Positions 15,709 through 25,540 of a stretch of DNA of 56,696 nt are shown piece after piece. Source of the DNA: Pandoraea sp. Its GTDB lineage: Bacteria; Pseudomonadota; Gammaproteobacteria; Burkholderiales; Burkholderiaceae. Where the stretch lies: NCBI GenBank assembly GCA_031291335.1, contig JARLJF010000082.1, forward strand, positions 1 through 56,696, read 5' to 3'. The first letter of the stretch is position 1. Each line of letters opens with the position of its first letter. The notes under the pieces are model-generated. The model was not told the origin of the DNA and ran no database searches. It worked only from the letters and a program-made list of their open reading frames with translations. The position numbers and the translations under genes are program-made.

Positions 15709-17595
15709 ATGACAGTATCTTCGCTTAGAACACGCATCATTCTGATCGCGTGTGCCACCGTCGTCGGTGCGCTGATTCTCTCCGGCATTACCACTTACCT
15801 GATCGTGCGCAGCAGCATGATGTCGACCATTTCCAACACACTCGACGCCGTTGCGCGCGGTAACACCCTCGCCGTCGAGCGTTGGGCGGCCGCCAAGGGC
15901 CAGTCGGTGGTCGGCACGGCCGCCGCTGTCGAAAAGGGCGAGCAGGGCGTGGCCCTCACCAAACTGCTCGGCGCCACGAACGGTTTCCCGATCTCCAGCA
16001 TCGGCTGGAGTGACAAGTCGTATTTCTCCAGCGGCCCCACGCCGCCCGACTACGATCCGACGGCGCGCCCCTGGTACAAGGGGGCGACCGGGGCGGGCAA
16101 GCTGACGGTCGTCAAACCGTACGCCGACATCGCTTCGGGCAAGCTTTACGTGTCGTTCGCCGCGCCGATTCTGCGCGATGGGCAGACGCTCGGTGCCGTG
16201 AGCGGCGCCGTGCCGCTCGACGCCGTGCAGGAAGTCGTCAAGGCCGTACATCCCACGCCGTCGAGCCTCGCGTTCGTGGTTTCGCGCGATGGTCTGGTGA
16301 TTGCCCACCCGGACGAGAAGCTCATGCTCAAGCAGTCGAGCGATCTCGCCCAATCGCTCACCCCCGACGCGCTTGTCAGTATGGAGCGTGCTGCCGAACC
16401 GACCGAAGTCGTTCTCGACGGCGACGCCAAGCTGCTCAAGGCACTGCCGGTACCGGGGACTGACTGGCTTTTCGTCGTCGCGCTCGACAAGGGCGAAGCG
16501 ACAGCGGGGCTGTCGCGGGTGCTCAGCGGCACGGTCATCACGCTGATCGTCCTGACGCTGTGCGCCATCGGTATCGCGAGCTTCTTCACGTCGAAGGCCT
16601 TCCGCCGTCTGTCGCAAGTGCGCGATGCGATGGATACCATCGGGTCGGGCGGCGGCGATCTGACGCGTCGCCTCGATGTCATCGGTCATGACGAAGTCGC
16701 GCAGATTTCGCGCTCGTTCAACGCCTTCGTGGACAAGATCAGCACGGTCATGATCGATGTGCGTGCCGGTGTGCATGGCATGACCTCGGCGACGAGCGAG
16801 ATCGAGATGGGCAACCGCGATCTGTCGCAACGCACCGAAGCTTCAGCGGGGACGTTGCAGGAAACGTCGGCGGCGCTCACCGAACTCACGGCCAGCGTCA
16901 AGCAGACGGCGGAAGCCGCCGAGCATGCCACGCGTCTCGCTAACGATGCCAGCGAAGCGGCAGGGCGTGGCGGCGATGTCGTCACGGGCGCTGTCACCAC
17001 GATGAGCGAAATCGCAAAGTCGTCGGAGCGCATTACCGAGATCATCGGCGTGATCGATGGCATCGCTTTCCAGACCAACATTCTCGCGCTGAACGCCGCG
17101 GTGGAAGCCGCACGGGCGGGTGAGCAAGGCCGCGGTTTCGCGGTGGTCGCCGGGGAAGTGCGTACGTTGGCACAACGCAGCGCTGCCGCCGCGCAGGAGA
17201 TCAAGACGCTCATCGAGGCGTCGGTGCAGAACGTCAAGAGCGGCACGCAACGTGTGCAGGCCGCCGGCGATACGATGGGCGAAATCGTTGACGGCATCGC
17301 ACGTGTGCGCCGCCTGATTGGTGAGATCCACGGTGCCATGACGGAGCAAAGCACCGGTATCAGCCAGATCGACCGTAGCGTGTCGGAGATGGATCAGTCG
17401 ACGCAGCAGAATGCGGCGCTGGTCGAGGAGTCGGCGGCGGCGTCCGCGATGCTCAGCGAGCAGGCACGCAATCTGGCCGACACGGTCGCGCTGTTTCAAC
17501 TGCGCGAACATAGCCGTCACGGCGTTACCGTGGTTCGCAACCAAGGCAACGGTTCGCGCGATCCGTATCGCGACGAACCCGCACTGGCTGCCTGA
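15709..17595 (+). CDS. methyl-accepting chemotaxis protein, dCache type
   Basis: A 628-residue chemoreceptor: N-terminal transmembrane helix (about 7-30), periplasmic dCache_1 sensor (about 35-275; [26 protein letters not shown]), second membrane helix (about 282-305), HAMP, and a cytoplasmic signalling domain with the invariant hairpin tip ([35 protein letters not shown]). dCache sensors commonly bind amino acids, organic acids or amines directly. ATG 15709 sits right before the first helix; no strong SD is visible. It lies downstream of a sigma-28-type promoter and ends before a long hairpin terminator. Confidence 0.92.
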   Translation: MTVSSLRTRIILIACATVVGALILSGITTYLIVRSSMMSTISNTLDAVARGNTLAVERWAAAKGQSVVGTAAAVEKGEQGVALTKLLGATNGFPISSIGWSDKSYFSSGPTPPDYDPTARPWYKGATGAGKLTVVKPYADIASGKLYVSFAAPILRDGQTLGAVSGAVPLDAVQEVVKAVHPTPSSLAFVVSRDGLVIAHPDEKLMLKQSSDLAQSLTPDALVSMERAAEPTEVVLDGDAKLLKALPVPGTDWLFVVALDKGEATAGLSRVLSGTVITLIVLTLCAIGIASFFTSKAFRRLSQVRDAMDTIGSGGGDLTRRLDVIGHDEVAQISRSFNAFVDKISTVMIDVRAGVHGMTSATSEIEMGNRDLSQRTEASAGTLQETSAALTELTASVKQTAEAAEHATRLANDASEAAGRGGDVVTGAVTTMSEIAKSSERITEIIGVIDGIAFQTNILALNAAVEAARAGEQGRGFAVVAGEVRTLAQRSAAAAQEIKTLIEASVQNVKSGTQRVQAAGDTMGEIVDGIARVRRLIGEIHGAMTEQSTGISQIDRSVSEMDQSTQQNAALVEESAAASAMLSEQARNLADTVALFQLREHSRHGVTVVRNQGNGSRDPYRDEPALAA

Positions 17596-17631
17596 GCGGG
17601 CGTCTCACGCTAACGCTTCACATCCATGCTG

Positions 17632-17670
17632 AACGATAACCGGCGCCATCGCCGCCGGTTATCGTTCTGT
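17632..17670 (+). terminator. long hairpin terminator after chemoreceptor gene
   Basis: Perfect 14-bp arms AACGATAACCGGCG / CGCCGGTTATCGTT with a 7-nt loop. The T tail is short, so termination may be weak or bidirectional. Confidence 0.65.
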
Positions 17671-17797
17671 CGTACGGCCTGTCGCCCGCCCACCGGATTC
17701 TGTCGCACAATAGAGCGCATCCGGCGGGTTTCTTCTCGCAGATTCCGCGCATTCGATGCCTGCTGGCCAAGTCCTCGATTTCATCAGGAGATACGGT

Positions 17798-18154
17798 ATG
17801 GCGAATCAACAATACTCAGGTGGATGTCATTGCGGTGATTTGCGGTTCACTGCAAATATTGATTTGTCCAAAACAATTGCGTGCAATTGTTCTATCTGCA
17901 AAAAGCGCGGATTGATTCTCGCTTTCTCGCCAATAGCGGAATTCTCGCAAACGGCGGGTGCGGGAAAGGCGCAGGAGTATCTGTTCAACAAGCACGTCAT
18001 TCGCCACCAATTCTGTCCGAAGTGCGGTGTCGAAGCATTTGCTTTTGGTGAAATGCCGGATGGTGCAAAAATGGCTGCCGTCAATGTCCGCTGTATCGAC
18101 GGCATCGATCTGGAGACGGTACATCCTGCGCCTGTTGACGGCGCAAGCCGGTGA
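17798..18154 (+). CDS. GFA / CENP-V family zinc protein
   Basis: A 118-residue protein of the glutathione-dependent formaldehyde-activating-like fold. The zinc ligands are visible as GGCHCGDLRF, CNCSICKKRG and CPKCGVEAF. Members are thought to bind glutathione adducts, but most are uncharacterised. ATG 17798 follows AGGAG at good spacing. It stands alone between two chemoreceptor genes and has no obvious link to chemotaxis. Confidence 0.85.
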   Translation: MANQQYSGGCHCGDLRFTANIDLSKTIACNCSICKKRGLILAFSPIAEFSQTAGAGKAQEYLFNKHVIRHQFCPKCGVEAFAFGEMPDGAKMAAVNVRCIDGIDLETVHPAPVDGASR

Positions 18155-18405
18155 GCCGTGAGGGTCGTGTCGGATGCCATGCCGGGAAATTGCGCCGCGT
18201 CGAAAGGCGCGGTAATCCCGGATTCTTCGCGTTGAAATATCCGGATTAATAGATGAATAAATATATTTCAATGGATATTATTCGGATTTCAAAAATACGG
18301 GTTCGCTTTGTGAAACCAACATCGGAATTTGCGCGCTAAATACCCGGTTTTTGGGTTTCTGAAATGATTTGAAAGCCATAACGTGAGAAACCGGGGTTTA
18401 TTGGC
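18155..18405. other. AT-rich non-coding stretch with inverted repeats
   Basis: No gene seen. A low-GC core has TTGAAATAT (18232-18240) and its exact complement ATATTTCAA (18263-18271). Further right, ACCCGGTTT and AAACCGGGG form a looser pair. This is possible promoter or nucleoid-protein DNA ahead of the next chemoreceptor. Confidence 0.3.
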
Positions 18406-18432
18406 TCAAGATTCTTGAATGGTCGCCCGTTA
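18406..18432 (+). promoter_or_regulatory. probable sigma-28 promoter of second chemoreceptor
   Basis: TCAAGATT, 11 nt, GCCCGTTA. The -35 is a good FliA match in the TCAAG form and the -10 keeps GCC and partial TAA identity. It lies 42 bp before the ATG of a chemoreceptor gene. Confidence 0.5.
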
Positions 18433-18473
18433 TCGCATGCGATTGTTGTCGTTTTATCGCATACGGAGCGGGC

Positions 18474-20087
18474 ATGAAGTTCTTGAGTAGTCTCAAAATC
18501 GGCGCACGGTTGACCATCGGGTTTGCCGTCACGCTGGTCCTGCTGTGCATCGTGGGTGGCATGGCTTTATTTCAAGCGTCGCGCATCTACGGGGGCACCC
18601 GCGATCTCGCCGACAACTGGTTGCCTAGCGTGCAGACCCTCGGCACTGCACAGGTCGCGGCCAATGCGGCGCGACGGGCCACGCTCGCCATGCTGCTCAC
18701 CACGGTCGACAGCTCGCGCGAGGAGGAGGCGAACAAGCGCCTGGCGTCCATCGATCTGGTGAACAAGACGCTCGACAGCTACAACAGCATGGTCGCGTCC
18801 AATGAAGACCGACGCGCGTACGACGCAGTGCGCGAGGCATGGGCGAATTACCTCGCGGTCGACAATCGCGCGGCCGAGCTGGAAAAGGGCGACGATGCGG
18901 CGAAAGAGCAGGCGCGCACGCTCGTAATGACCGATGCCGTCAAGCGGTTCGCGGTACTGAGCGACAGGCTTACCGAGCACGTGGCTGTGAACCGCGCGGG
19001 TTCACAAACGGCGAGCGACACGGCGTCCAACGATTATCACGCGGCATTTATCGCCACCATCGTGCTGATCCTGTTGTCGCTGGGTGTCAATATCGTCATC
19101 GCACTGGTCATCACCCGCTCGATCACGGTGCCGATCGGGCGGTGTGTGGACATCGCACAGACGGTCGCGCGCGGCGATCTCAGTTCGCGTATCGAAGTGC
19201 ATGGCAAGGACGAACTGGCGCTACTGCTCGGCTCGCTCCGGGATATGAACGCGAAGCTCGCGCAGGTGGTGGGGCAGGTGCGTAACACCAGCGAGAGCAT
19301 TGCGACGGGCTCGGCCCAGATCGCCGCGGGCAATACCGATTTGTCGTCGCGTACCGAGCAGCAGGCGGCGTCGCTCGAAGAAACGGCGGCGAGCATGGAA
19401 GAGCTGACGACTACCGTGAAGCAGAATGCCGACAACGCGGAGCAGGGCAACGTGCTCGCGTCGAACGCGTCGCAGATCGCTCAGCGCGGCGGCGAAGTGG
19501 TTCGCCAGGTGGTCGCGACGATGCGCGAAATCTCCGACGGCTCCGCCCGTGTGTCGGACATCACGAGTGTGATCGAAGGCATTGCCTTCCAGACCAACAT
19601 TCTCGCGCTCAACGCGGCGGTGGAAGCCGCTCGCGCGGGTGAGCAAGGTCGTGGCTTTGCCGTGGTCGCGGGTGAAGTGCGCACACTGGCGCAGCGCAGC
19701 GCCAATGCCGCCAAGGAGATCAAGGACTTGATCGATGCCTCGACGCGTCAGGTCAGCGACGGCGCGAAGCTCGTCGCCGAGGCGGGCAGCACGATGGACG
19801 AGGTCGTGCATGCGGTCAAACGCGTGACCGATCTGATGGCGGAAATCGCTGCGGCGTCCACCGAGCAGCGCACGGGCATCGAGCAGGTCAATCAGGCGGT
19901 CATGCAGATGGATACCGTCACACAGCAGAACGCTGCGCTGGTGGAGGAAGCTTCGGCTGCGGCGCAGTCGATGGCCGCGCAATCGGGTGGCCTGCGTGAA
20001 CTGGTGTCGATCTTCACACTGGACGGCGCCGCCAATCAAGCCAATCAGGCAAATCAGGCGCATCGCGCACAGCGACTGTCGGCTTGA
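18474..20087 (+). CDS. methyl-accepting chemotaxis protein, four-helix-bundle sensor
   Basis: A 537-residue chemoreceptor in Tsr/Tar layout: membrane helix (about 10-32), periplasmic 4HB_MCP sensor (about 33-190) rich in Ala/Arg helices, second membrane helix (about 190-212; [20 protein letters not shown]), HAMP, then a long coiled coil with the conserved tip ([20 protein letters not shown]). The C-terminus has a repeated NQANQANQA segment and no CheR-docking NWETF-type pentapeptide. The signalling tip is nearly identical at the DNA level to the chemoreceptor at 15709. The ligand cannot be predicted. Confidence 0.92.
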   Translation: MKFLSSLKIGARLTIGFAVTLVLLCIVGGMALFQASRIYGGTRDLADNWLPSVQTLGTAQVAANAARRATLAMLLTTVDSSREEEANKRLASIDLVNKTLDSYNSMVASNEDRRAYDAVREAWANYLAVDNRAAELEKGDDAAKEQARTLVMTDAVKRFAVLSDRLTEHVAVNRAGSQTASDTASNDYHAAFIATIVLILLSLGVNIVIALVITRSITVPIGRCVDIAQTVARGDLSSRIEVHGKDELALLLGSLRDMNAKLAQVVGQVRNTSESIATGSAQIAAGNTDLSSRTEQQAASLEETAASMEELTTTVKQNADNAEQGNVLASNASQIAQRGGEVVRQVVATMREISDGSARVSDITSVIEGIAFQTNILALNAAVEAARAGEQGRGFAVVAGEVRTLAQRSANAAKEIKDLIDASTRQVSDGAKLVAEAGSTMDEVVHAVKRVTDLMAEIAAASTEQRTGIEQVNQAVMQMDTVTQQNAALVEEASAAAQSMAAQSGGLRELVSIFTLDGAANQANQANQAHRAQRLSA

Positions 20088-20105
20088 GCGGTACTCGCAG
20101 GCAGT

Positions 20106-20140
20106 AAAAAGCGGCTCGCCAGCGCACGCCGACGAGCCGC
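20106..20140 (-). terminator. terminator for the leftward CoA-transferase gene
   Basis: Perfect 8-bp stem GCGGCTCG / CGAGCCGC. Read leftward it is followed by five T. It lies about 140 bp past the stop of the 20281 gene and 18 bp after the rightward chemoreceptor stop. Confidence 0.7.
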
Positions 20141-20280
20141 GAATGCCGGAACGCGCTCACCCGCGTTCGGCCCACGGGACCGCATGCGTCCCATGTTCTG
20201 CTCGGCATCGACCTTTGCCATCGATGCCGGTCAATCGGCGTCCGGTCGCCCGCCCCCCGGCGTCGCGACCGGCGCCGATG

Positions 20281-21777
20281 TCATTTCCCTGCCAGCATCG
20301 AGCCGCGCTCGCGCAAGTTGACGTGCATGTCGAACGCGCGTTCCAGCGCGTGCGGCGTCTGTCCGCCGTAGCGCAGGGCGTCGCGATAGTAGTCGCGCAG
20401 GACTTCCCGGTAGCTCGGGTGTGCGCAGTGATCGATCACCAGATTCACGCGCTCGCGCGGCGCGAGGGTGCGCAGATCGGCCAGACCCTGTTCCGTCACG
20501 ATGATGTCCACATCGTGTTCGTTGTGGTCGACGTGCGGCACCATCGGCACGATGCTCGAAATCTTGCCGTCTTTGGCAATCGACTTGGTGGCGAAGATCG
20601 CCATGCGCGCGTTGCGCGCAAAGTCGCCCGACCCGCCAATGCCGTTCATCATGTGCGTGCCGCCAACGTGCGTCGAATTCACGTTGCCGTAGATGTCCGC
20701 TTCGAGCGCCGTATTCAGCGCAATCAGCCCCAGCCGGCGAATGACTTCCGGGTGGTTGCTGACCTCTTGCGGGCGCAACACGAGCTTGTCGCGATAGCGC
20801 TCGAGGTGCTTGAACACGCGATCCTGTACCGCTTGAGACACGGTGATCGACGAGCCCGACGCGAATACCATCTTGCCCGCGTCCATCAGTTCGAAGGTGG
20901 AATCCTGCAGCACCTCCGAATACATCGTGAGGTCTTCGAACGGCGAGTCGATGAAGCCGGTAAGCACTGCGTTGGCGATGGTGCCGATCCCCGACTGAAT
21001 CGCAGGCAGCGTGCGCGGCAGACGGCCACGCGAGACTTCGTGCTGGAAGAATTCGATGAGATGGCCGGCGATGCTTTGCGTGTCGGCATCGGCCGGCAGC
21101 GCGTTGGAGGCGCTGTCCGGTGTGTCGGTGATAACGATGGCCGCGATCTTCTCGGGCGCAATCTTCACCACGTTCGTGCCGACACGATCGCGCACGTCGA
21201 CGATGGGCAACGGCGCACGGTGTGGCCGCTGGCCCGGAATCCAGATGTCGTGCATGCCTTCGAAGGCGAGAGGCTGCGCGAGGTTGATCTCGACGATGAC
21301 CTTTTCCGCGAGGATCGCAAAGCTCGCCGAGTTACCGACCGACGAACTCGGCACGAGTCCGCCGTCTTCCGTGATGGCGACCGCTTCGATCACCGCCACG
21401 TCGAGCTTGCCGAATTGACCGGTGCGCAGGAACTCCACCGTCTCGGACAAATGCTGATCGACGAACATCACGTCGCCGCGATTGATCGCACCGCGCAGCG
21501 TCGTGTCGACCTGGAACGGCAGACGCTTGGCGAGTACGCCGGCTTCGGTGAGTGTCTTGTCGGAATCGTGCCCCAGCGATGCCCCGGTGATCAGCGTGAT
21601 CTTCATCGGGTGGGCCTTCGCCCGCCGGGCTAGCGCAATCGGCATGTCCTTGGCGTCGCCGGCGCGGGTGAACCCGCTCATGCCGACGACCATGCCGTCG
21701 CCAACCAGCTTTGCAGCGTCGTCGGCGCTCATCACCCGGTCGCGTAGCGACGCCAGGCGGATGCGGTCTTCATACAT
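20281..21777 (-). CDS. acetyl-CoA hydrolase/transferase, likely succinyl-CoA:acetate (or propionyl-CoA:succinate) CoA-transferase
   Basis: A 498-residue member of the class I acetyl-CoA hydrolase/transferase family (AarC/ScpC/Ach1). Signatures: GMSGFTRAGDAK near the N-terminus, GIGTIANAV with the central glycine-rich loop, and EVSNHPEVIRRLGLIALNTA followed by NSTHVGGTHMMNGIGGSGDF. Such enzymes move CoA between succinate, acetate and propionate. ATG 21777 has AGGAG 8 nt upstream. It is divergent from a LysR gene over a region with an exact ATAC-N7-GTAT site. The propionate option would link it to the prp genes at the right end, but that is inference. Confidence 0.87.
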   Translation of the reverse strand: MYEDRIRLASLRDRVMSADDAAKLVGDGMVVGMSGFTRAGDAKDMPIALARRAKAHPMKITLITGASLGHDSDKTLTEAGVLAKRLPFQVDTTLRGAINRGDVMFVDQHLSETVEFLRTGQFGKLDVAVIEAVAITEDGGLVPSSSVGNSASFAILAEKVIVEINLAQPLAFEGMHDIWIPGQRPHRAPLPIVDVRDRVGTNVVKIAPEKIAAIVITDTPDSASNALPADADTQSIAGHLIEFFQHEVSRGRLPRTLPAIQSGIGTIANAVLTGFIDSPFEDLTMYSEVLQDSTFELMDAGKMVFASGSSITVSQAVQDRVFKHLERYRDKLVLRPQEVSNHPEVIRRLGLIALNTALEADIYGNVNSTHVGGTHMMNGIGGSGDFARNARMAIFATKSIAKDGKISSIVPMVPHVDHNEHDVDIIVTEQGLADLRTLAPRERVNLVIDHCAHPSYREVLRDYYRDALRYGGQTPHALERAFDMHVNLRERGSMLAGK

Positions 21778-21914
21778 CGTGAGGCTCCTCGTCTCTCTTA
21801 TTCGAATATCTCTTGATCTATGGGCGCAGCAGCCAACGATGAGGCCCTCCACGCTTGCCTCGAAGTGTATTGACCCATCGGGTACATTTCCAATATATTG
21901 AACAAGTCGTTTTC

Positions 21915-21929
21915 ATACTTTAAATGTAT
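21915..21929. promoter_or_regulatory. LysR operator ATAC-N7-GTAT
   Basis: Exact match to the ATAC-N7-GTAT site known for BenM/CatM-type LysR regulators, centred 53 bp before the divergent LysR gene, which belongs to that subgroup by sequence. A looser GTAT...GTAC element lies about 45 bp to the left. Confidence 0.65.
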
Positions 21930-21974
21930 TGATGGTGCGAACCCCGGCGGGACCGGGCTGACAGGGGAGTTGTC

Positions 21975-22892
21975 ATGGAATTGCGGCATTTGCAATATTT
22001 CATTGCCGTGGCCGAAGAGCGTCACTTCACGCGTGCCGCCGCGCGTGTCGGTATTCAGCAACCGCCGCTAAGTTTGCAGATCCGGCAGCTCGAAGCGGAA
22101 TTGGGCGGCCCGCTGTTTGTGCGTTTGCCACGCGATGTCGTGCTGACGGAATTGGGCGAGGCGTTCCTGCCGGAGGCGCGGCAGATTCTGGAGCGTGTGG
22201 AACGCGTGAAGCGCCGCATGCAGCAGATATCACGCGGCGAAGCAGGGCAGATTCGTATCGGATTCGCGGGCGCAACGTACTTCGAGCCACGCATTCCGGC
22301 GTGGATTCGCGACTTCCGCGCGCGATATCCCGACGTGCAGTTGCATCCGCAGCAGAGCAATACGGCGAGCTTGCTGACCGCGCTGGCGGACGAAGCCATC
22401 GACGCCGCATTCGTGCGCACGCCGTTCGACGTGCCGCCAGGCATCGTGAGCGTGCGCGTCGTCGATGAACCGATGGTGCTGGTGCTGCCGCTCGGTCACG
22501 CCATGTGCGCGCGTGAGCGCGTGCCGCTTGCCGCACTTGCACAGGACGAATTCATTTTGCTGCCGCGCGAGATCAGTCCCGCGTTATACGACCGCACGAT
22601 CGCAGCGTGCGAGTCGGCGGGATTCCGGCCGAAGCTGGGGCAGGAGGCGCCGCAGATCACTTCCATCGTGCCGATGGTGGCGGCGGGGTTCGGGGTGTCG
22701 CTGGTGCCGGCGTCGGTGAGCCAGATTCGCACGCCCGGCATGGGGTTCTGGCCGATCGATGGCGATGTGCCGCAAGCGCCGATCAGTCTCGCCTACCGCG
22801 CGGACCACGGCTCGGCGGCGCTGGACCGGTTTATTGCGATGTTGCCTGCAGATTCGCCAGACAATAGCGGCAACGTGCCGCCTGACGCTTGA
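21975..22892 (+). CDS. LysR-family regulator, BenM/CatR-like
   Basis: A 305-residue LTTR with an N-terminal winged helix (MELRHLQYFIAVAEERHFTRAAARVGIQ...) and an effector-binding domain (about 90-295). The MELRHLQYF/IQQPPLS pattern is typical of the CatR/BenM/CbnR subgroup. AGGGGAG lies before the ATG. It is divergent from the CoA-transferase gene, which it likely controls through the ATAC-N7-GTAT site. Its last 62 bp overlap the end of the convergent zinc-ribbon gene. Confidence 0.88.
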   Translation: MELRHLQYFIAVAEERHFTRAAARVGIQQPPLSLQIRQLEAELGGPLFVRLPRDVVLTELGEAFLPEARQILERVERVKRRMQQISRGEAGQIRIGFAGATYFEPRIPAWIRDFRARYPDVQLHPQQSNTASLLTALADEAIDAAFVRTPFDVPPGIVSVRVVDEPMVLVLPLGHAMCARERVPLAALAQDEFILLPREISPALYDRTIAACESAGFRPKLGQEAPQITSIVPMVAAGFGVSLVPASVSQIRTPGMGFWPIDGDVPQAPISLAYRADHGSAALDRFIAMLPADSPDNSGNVPPDA

Positions 22893-23379
22893 TCGGCTCG
22901 GCACAGAACGGACACGGTTTTTCGTCACCCGTTGGCGCGGCGCCTTGATTGGCCGCCGTATCTGTCGTCTGGACGACGGCACCACGCTCGGCGAGCCGTG
23001 GCAACACCGGGGCGAGGGCCATGCCTGCGCGGGCGCGACCGATACTCGGCGTGTCGCCGTACGCGTCGTAGCCGCGCTGGCCCGGGCTGGCGACTGCGTC
23101 GTCGCGTGTGGGCAGCCAGCCGTTGGCGCTCAGCTTCTTGATGAGCAGCGGATGGATCATCAGCGAATACAGCAGGCAGGTGACGGGCAACGATATTGCC
23201 AGCGCCGACTCTTTCCAGATCAGGGCGGGGCCGATGGCAAGGACAGTCCAGGCGAGCGCATGCCACGCAAAGCCGTAGGCCAACAGATAGAGCGGGCCGA
23301 GGAAGAACGCGGCGACGCACGACATATGCGTGATCTCGACGACATCGACGTTCGCCGGATTACGAAATTTGAGCGTCAT
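22831..23379 (-). CDS. membrane protein with C-terminal zinc ribbon, DUF2628-like
   Basis: A 182-residue protein. Start ATG 23379 gives a cytoplasmic N-terminus (MTLKFRNPANVDVVEIT), two or three hydrophobic helices (about 20-80; FFLGPLYLLAYGFAWHALAW), a soluble loop, and a C-terminal zinc-ribbon knuckle pair CPFCAEPIKRQAARCRYC (about 157-175). The FLGPLYLLAYG...W pattern resembles the DUF2628 family of small membrane proteins. The function is unknown. No strong SD is seen. It overlaps the convergent LysR gene by 62 bp, and the overlap includes the zinc ribbon, so both frames look real there. Confidence 0.7.
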   Translation of the reverse strand: MTLKFRNPANVDVVEITHMSCVAAFFLGPLYLLAYGFAWHALAWTVLAIGPALIWKESALAISLPVTCLLYSLMIHPLLIKKLSANGWLPTRDDAVASPGQRGYDAYGDTPSIGRARAGMALAPVLPRLAERGAVVQTTDTAANQGAAPTGDEKPCPFCAEPIKRQAARCRYCLANLQATSQ

Positions 23380-23669
23380 GACGAGGCCGTGAGGGGAGGC
23401 GGAAACAGGAACGGTACGCCTGCGCCGACCCCATTTCGTCCCACTGCGCAAGGCTCGCTCGACCGCGCTTTGCCGGGGCGCCAGGCGGGCGGGCGGAAGA
23501 CTGGCGGCGGGCCGACATCAAACGCATTCGAAACGCTTCAAAAAATGCGCTGAGTGATGCGCGGCATCGTCAGATGCATGTGGCAATCCGATACATCGAT
23601 TAGGGGCTGCGCTACACTGGCGGCCATGCCTCGTGCGAGACGCGGGGCGTTACGTGGGCGCGACTCTTC

Positions 23670-25223
23670 ATGCAAACGCTGAGAAGACTGACCCGCTGGC
23701 TGCCGGTGCTAACGGGCGTCATCGCGGGTATGTTGGTCATGTTGCTGGTGGGGCAGATCGTGCAGACCCGCGTCGACGACTTCCGCCTGCGTGCCTATGT
23801 GCAGGAAATCATGGGCTTCATGGGCGACGCCTCGGTATCGAGCCGTACCGCCTTGCTCAGCGCGATGTACAGCGGCGCCGAGCCCTGCACCGATGCCGAC
23901 ATTCTTGCGCTACGTCGTGTGGCCATGCGCAGTCCCTATTTCCATGATATCGGCCGGGTTCACGGTTCCAGGGTGCTGTGTTCCGCCGTCGCGGGACGGC
24001 TCGATCCGGAACCGGAACTGCCGCCGCCAAGTCATGAAACGCGTAATGGCGTGAAGCTCTGGCACACGCTCACGGGCGTGGTCACACCCGGCGTGCAGGT
24101 CAATGCGACGGGCTTGGGCGATGTGGTGGTCTTCAGTCCTCCCGTCTTGCCGGAGCGGCTTGCCACGCCGCCGAGCGGCTTTGCGTCGGTGGCATCCACG
24201 AGCGATATGCGGTTCCAGTTCTGGCGCGCGGGCATGTTCGAGGATCAGCAGCGCATTACGCTGGGTGCGACCTCGCGATGGCTCGATATCGGATCGGTGC
24301 GTCGCTATTCGGCGTGTTCGGGCCGGGTGGACGTGTGCGCGTCGGCAATCTATGTCTCGTCGCAGATCGTGGCCAATCCGTGGGGCCTCATGCTGGCGCT
24401 GACCATCGGTGCGGTGGCGGGGGCATCGATGGGTATGTCCTGGCGCTCGCGCAAACGTTACCGGACATCGATCGACTGGGTGACGCAGCATGCCGCCGAG
24501 TCGGGGGGGATCAACGTCGTCTATCAACCGCTCGTGCGATTGCGTGATCGGAAGATGGTCGGGGTGGAGGCGCTGGCGCGGCTGAACGATAGTGCCGGTG
24601 CACCGATCTCGCCGGACATGTTCATTCCGATTGCCGAGCGGCGAGGGGTGATCGGGTTGATCACGCGGCAGGTCGTGCATCGTGCGCTGATCGAGATGCA
24701 TGCACGCGCACTGGCCGACCCGGAGTTTCACATCAGCATCAATCTCGCGGCGACGGACATCGTCGACAGGACATTCCACACGTATCTGAATCACATGTCG
24801 GCATCGCTGCGGGTGCCGCGTGCGCAGATCGCGCTGGAGATCACCGAGCGCTCGACAGACAGCATGACGCGGCTTAGAGAGGCCCTCGACAACCTGCGCG
24901 TCGACGGCTATCAGATTCACATCGACGATTTCGGCACGGGGTTCTCGAATCTTGCTTATCTGTCGACGCTCAACATCGATGCGCTGAAGATCGACCGCAT
25001 GTTCACGCAGTCCATTGGCACCGATACGGTGAGCAGCGCGATCGTCGATCAAATCTGCAAGATGGCGGCGCTGCTCAAGGTCGAAGTGATCGTGGAGGGA
25101 ATCGAGACCGAGGCGCAGGCGGACTACATGCTGGCGCTGGATCCCGAGGCGATAGGGCAGGGATGGTTGTTCGGCAAGGCGGTGCCGGCCGACGCGCTGC
25201 CATCCGAAGTGAGTGACGTCTGA
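23670..25223 (+). CDS. CSS-type EAL cyclic-di-GMP phosphodiesterase
   Basis: A 517-residue inner-membrane protein: membrane helix (about 12-30), a periplasmic loop with C73 (EPCTDAD) and C104 (RVLCSA), a second helix (about 236-256), and a cytoplasmic EAL domain (about 270-505). Catalytic elements are intact: GVEALARL, SINLAATD, LEITERS, HIDDFGTGFS, LKIDRMF, EVIVEGIET and GQGWLFG, so it should hydrolyse c-di-GMP. The two cysteines match the spacing of the periplasmic disulfide in PdeC/CSS-domain proteins, where thiol state controls activity; the motif here reads CSA rather than CSS. No strong SD precedes the ATG. The 23380-23669 gap holds no gene. Confidence 0.88.
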   Translation: MQTLRRLTRWLPVLTGVIAGMLVMLLVGQIVQTRVDDFRLRAYVQEIMGFMGDASVSSRTALLSAMYSGAEPCTDADILALRRVAMRSPYFHDIGRVHGSRVLCSAVAGRLDPEPELPPPSHETRNGVKLWHTLTGVVTPGVQVNATGLGDVVVFSPPVLPERLATPPSGFASVASTSDMRFQFWRAGMFEDQQRITLGATSRWLDIGSVRRYSACSGRVDVCASAIYVSSQIVANPWGLMLALTIGAVAGASMGMSWRSRKRYRTSIDWVTQHAAESGGINVVYQPLVRLRDRKMVGVEALARLNDSAGAPISPDMFIPIAERRGVIGLITRQVVHRALIEMHARALADPEFHISINLAATDIVDRTFHTYLNHMSASLRVPRAQIALEITERSTDSMTRLREALDNLRVDGYQIHIDDFGTGFSNLAYLSTLNIDALKIDRMFTQSIGTDTVSSAIVDQICKMAALLKVEVIVEGIETEAQADYMLALDPEAIGQGWLFGKAVPADALPSEVSDV

Positions 25224-25413
25224 ATGGTGTAAACCCGTGATGGAATCAACGAAAACCGCTGGAATTCCCGAGGCTGGCGAGGTGTTGGATTGTCGGCAGT
25301 CAGCAGAAATTTTTTGTGCCGCATCAGGCAAATTACCGAGAATAACGACAACGATTCGGGACTAGAGTGAAATCACCGTGGTCATGATGTGCCCCCGACC
25401 TCCACGGACTAAC
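25224..25413. other. non-coding stretch after the EAL gene
   Basis: No gene seen. The strong terminator at 25414 is 190 bp past the EAL stop, so either the mRNA has a long 3' end or a small transcript starts here. I see no clear promoter. Confidence 0.3.
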
Positions 25414-25445
25414 CGGCTCGCCACCACGGCGGGCCGCTTTTTTTT
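25414..25445 (+). terminator. strong intrinsic terminator
   Basis: A 9-bp stem CGGCTCGCC / GGCGGGCCG (one T-G pair), 5-nt loop, then C and eight T. Confidence 0.85.
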
Positions 25446-25540
25446 CCTGCCGTTTGTTGAGATTCTTCTGCATGTTACGATTCCCCAAAAAACAGCGTTG
25501 GTAGACAGTTTTGTTGCTGTCGCACTACCGAGGGGGACAT

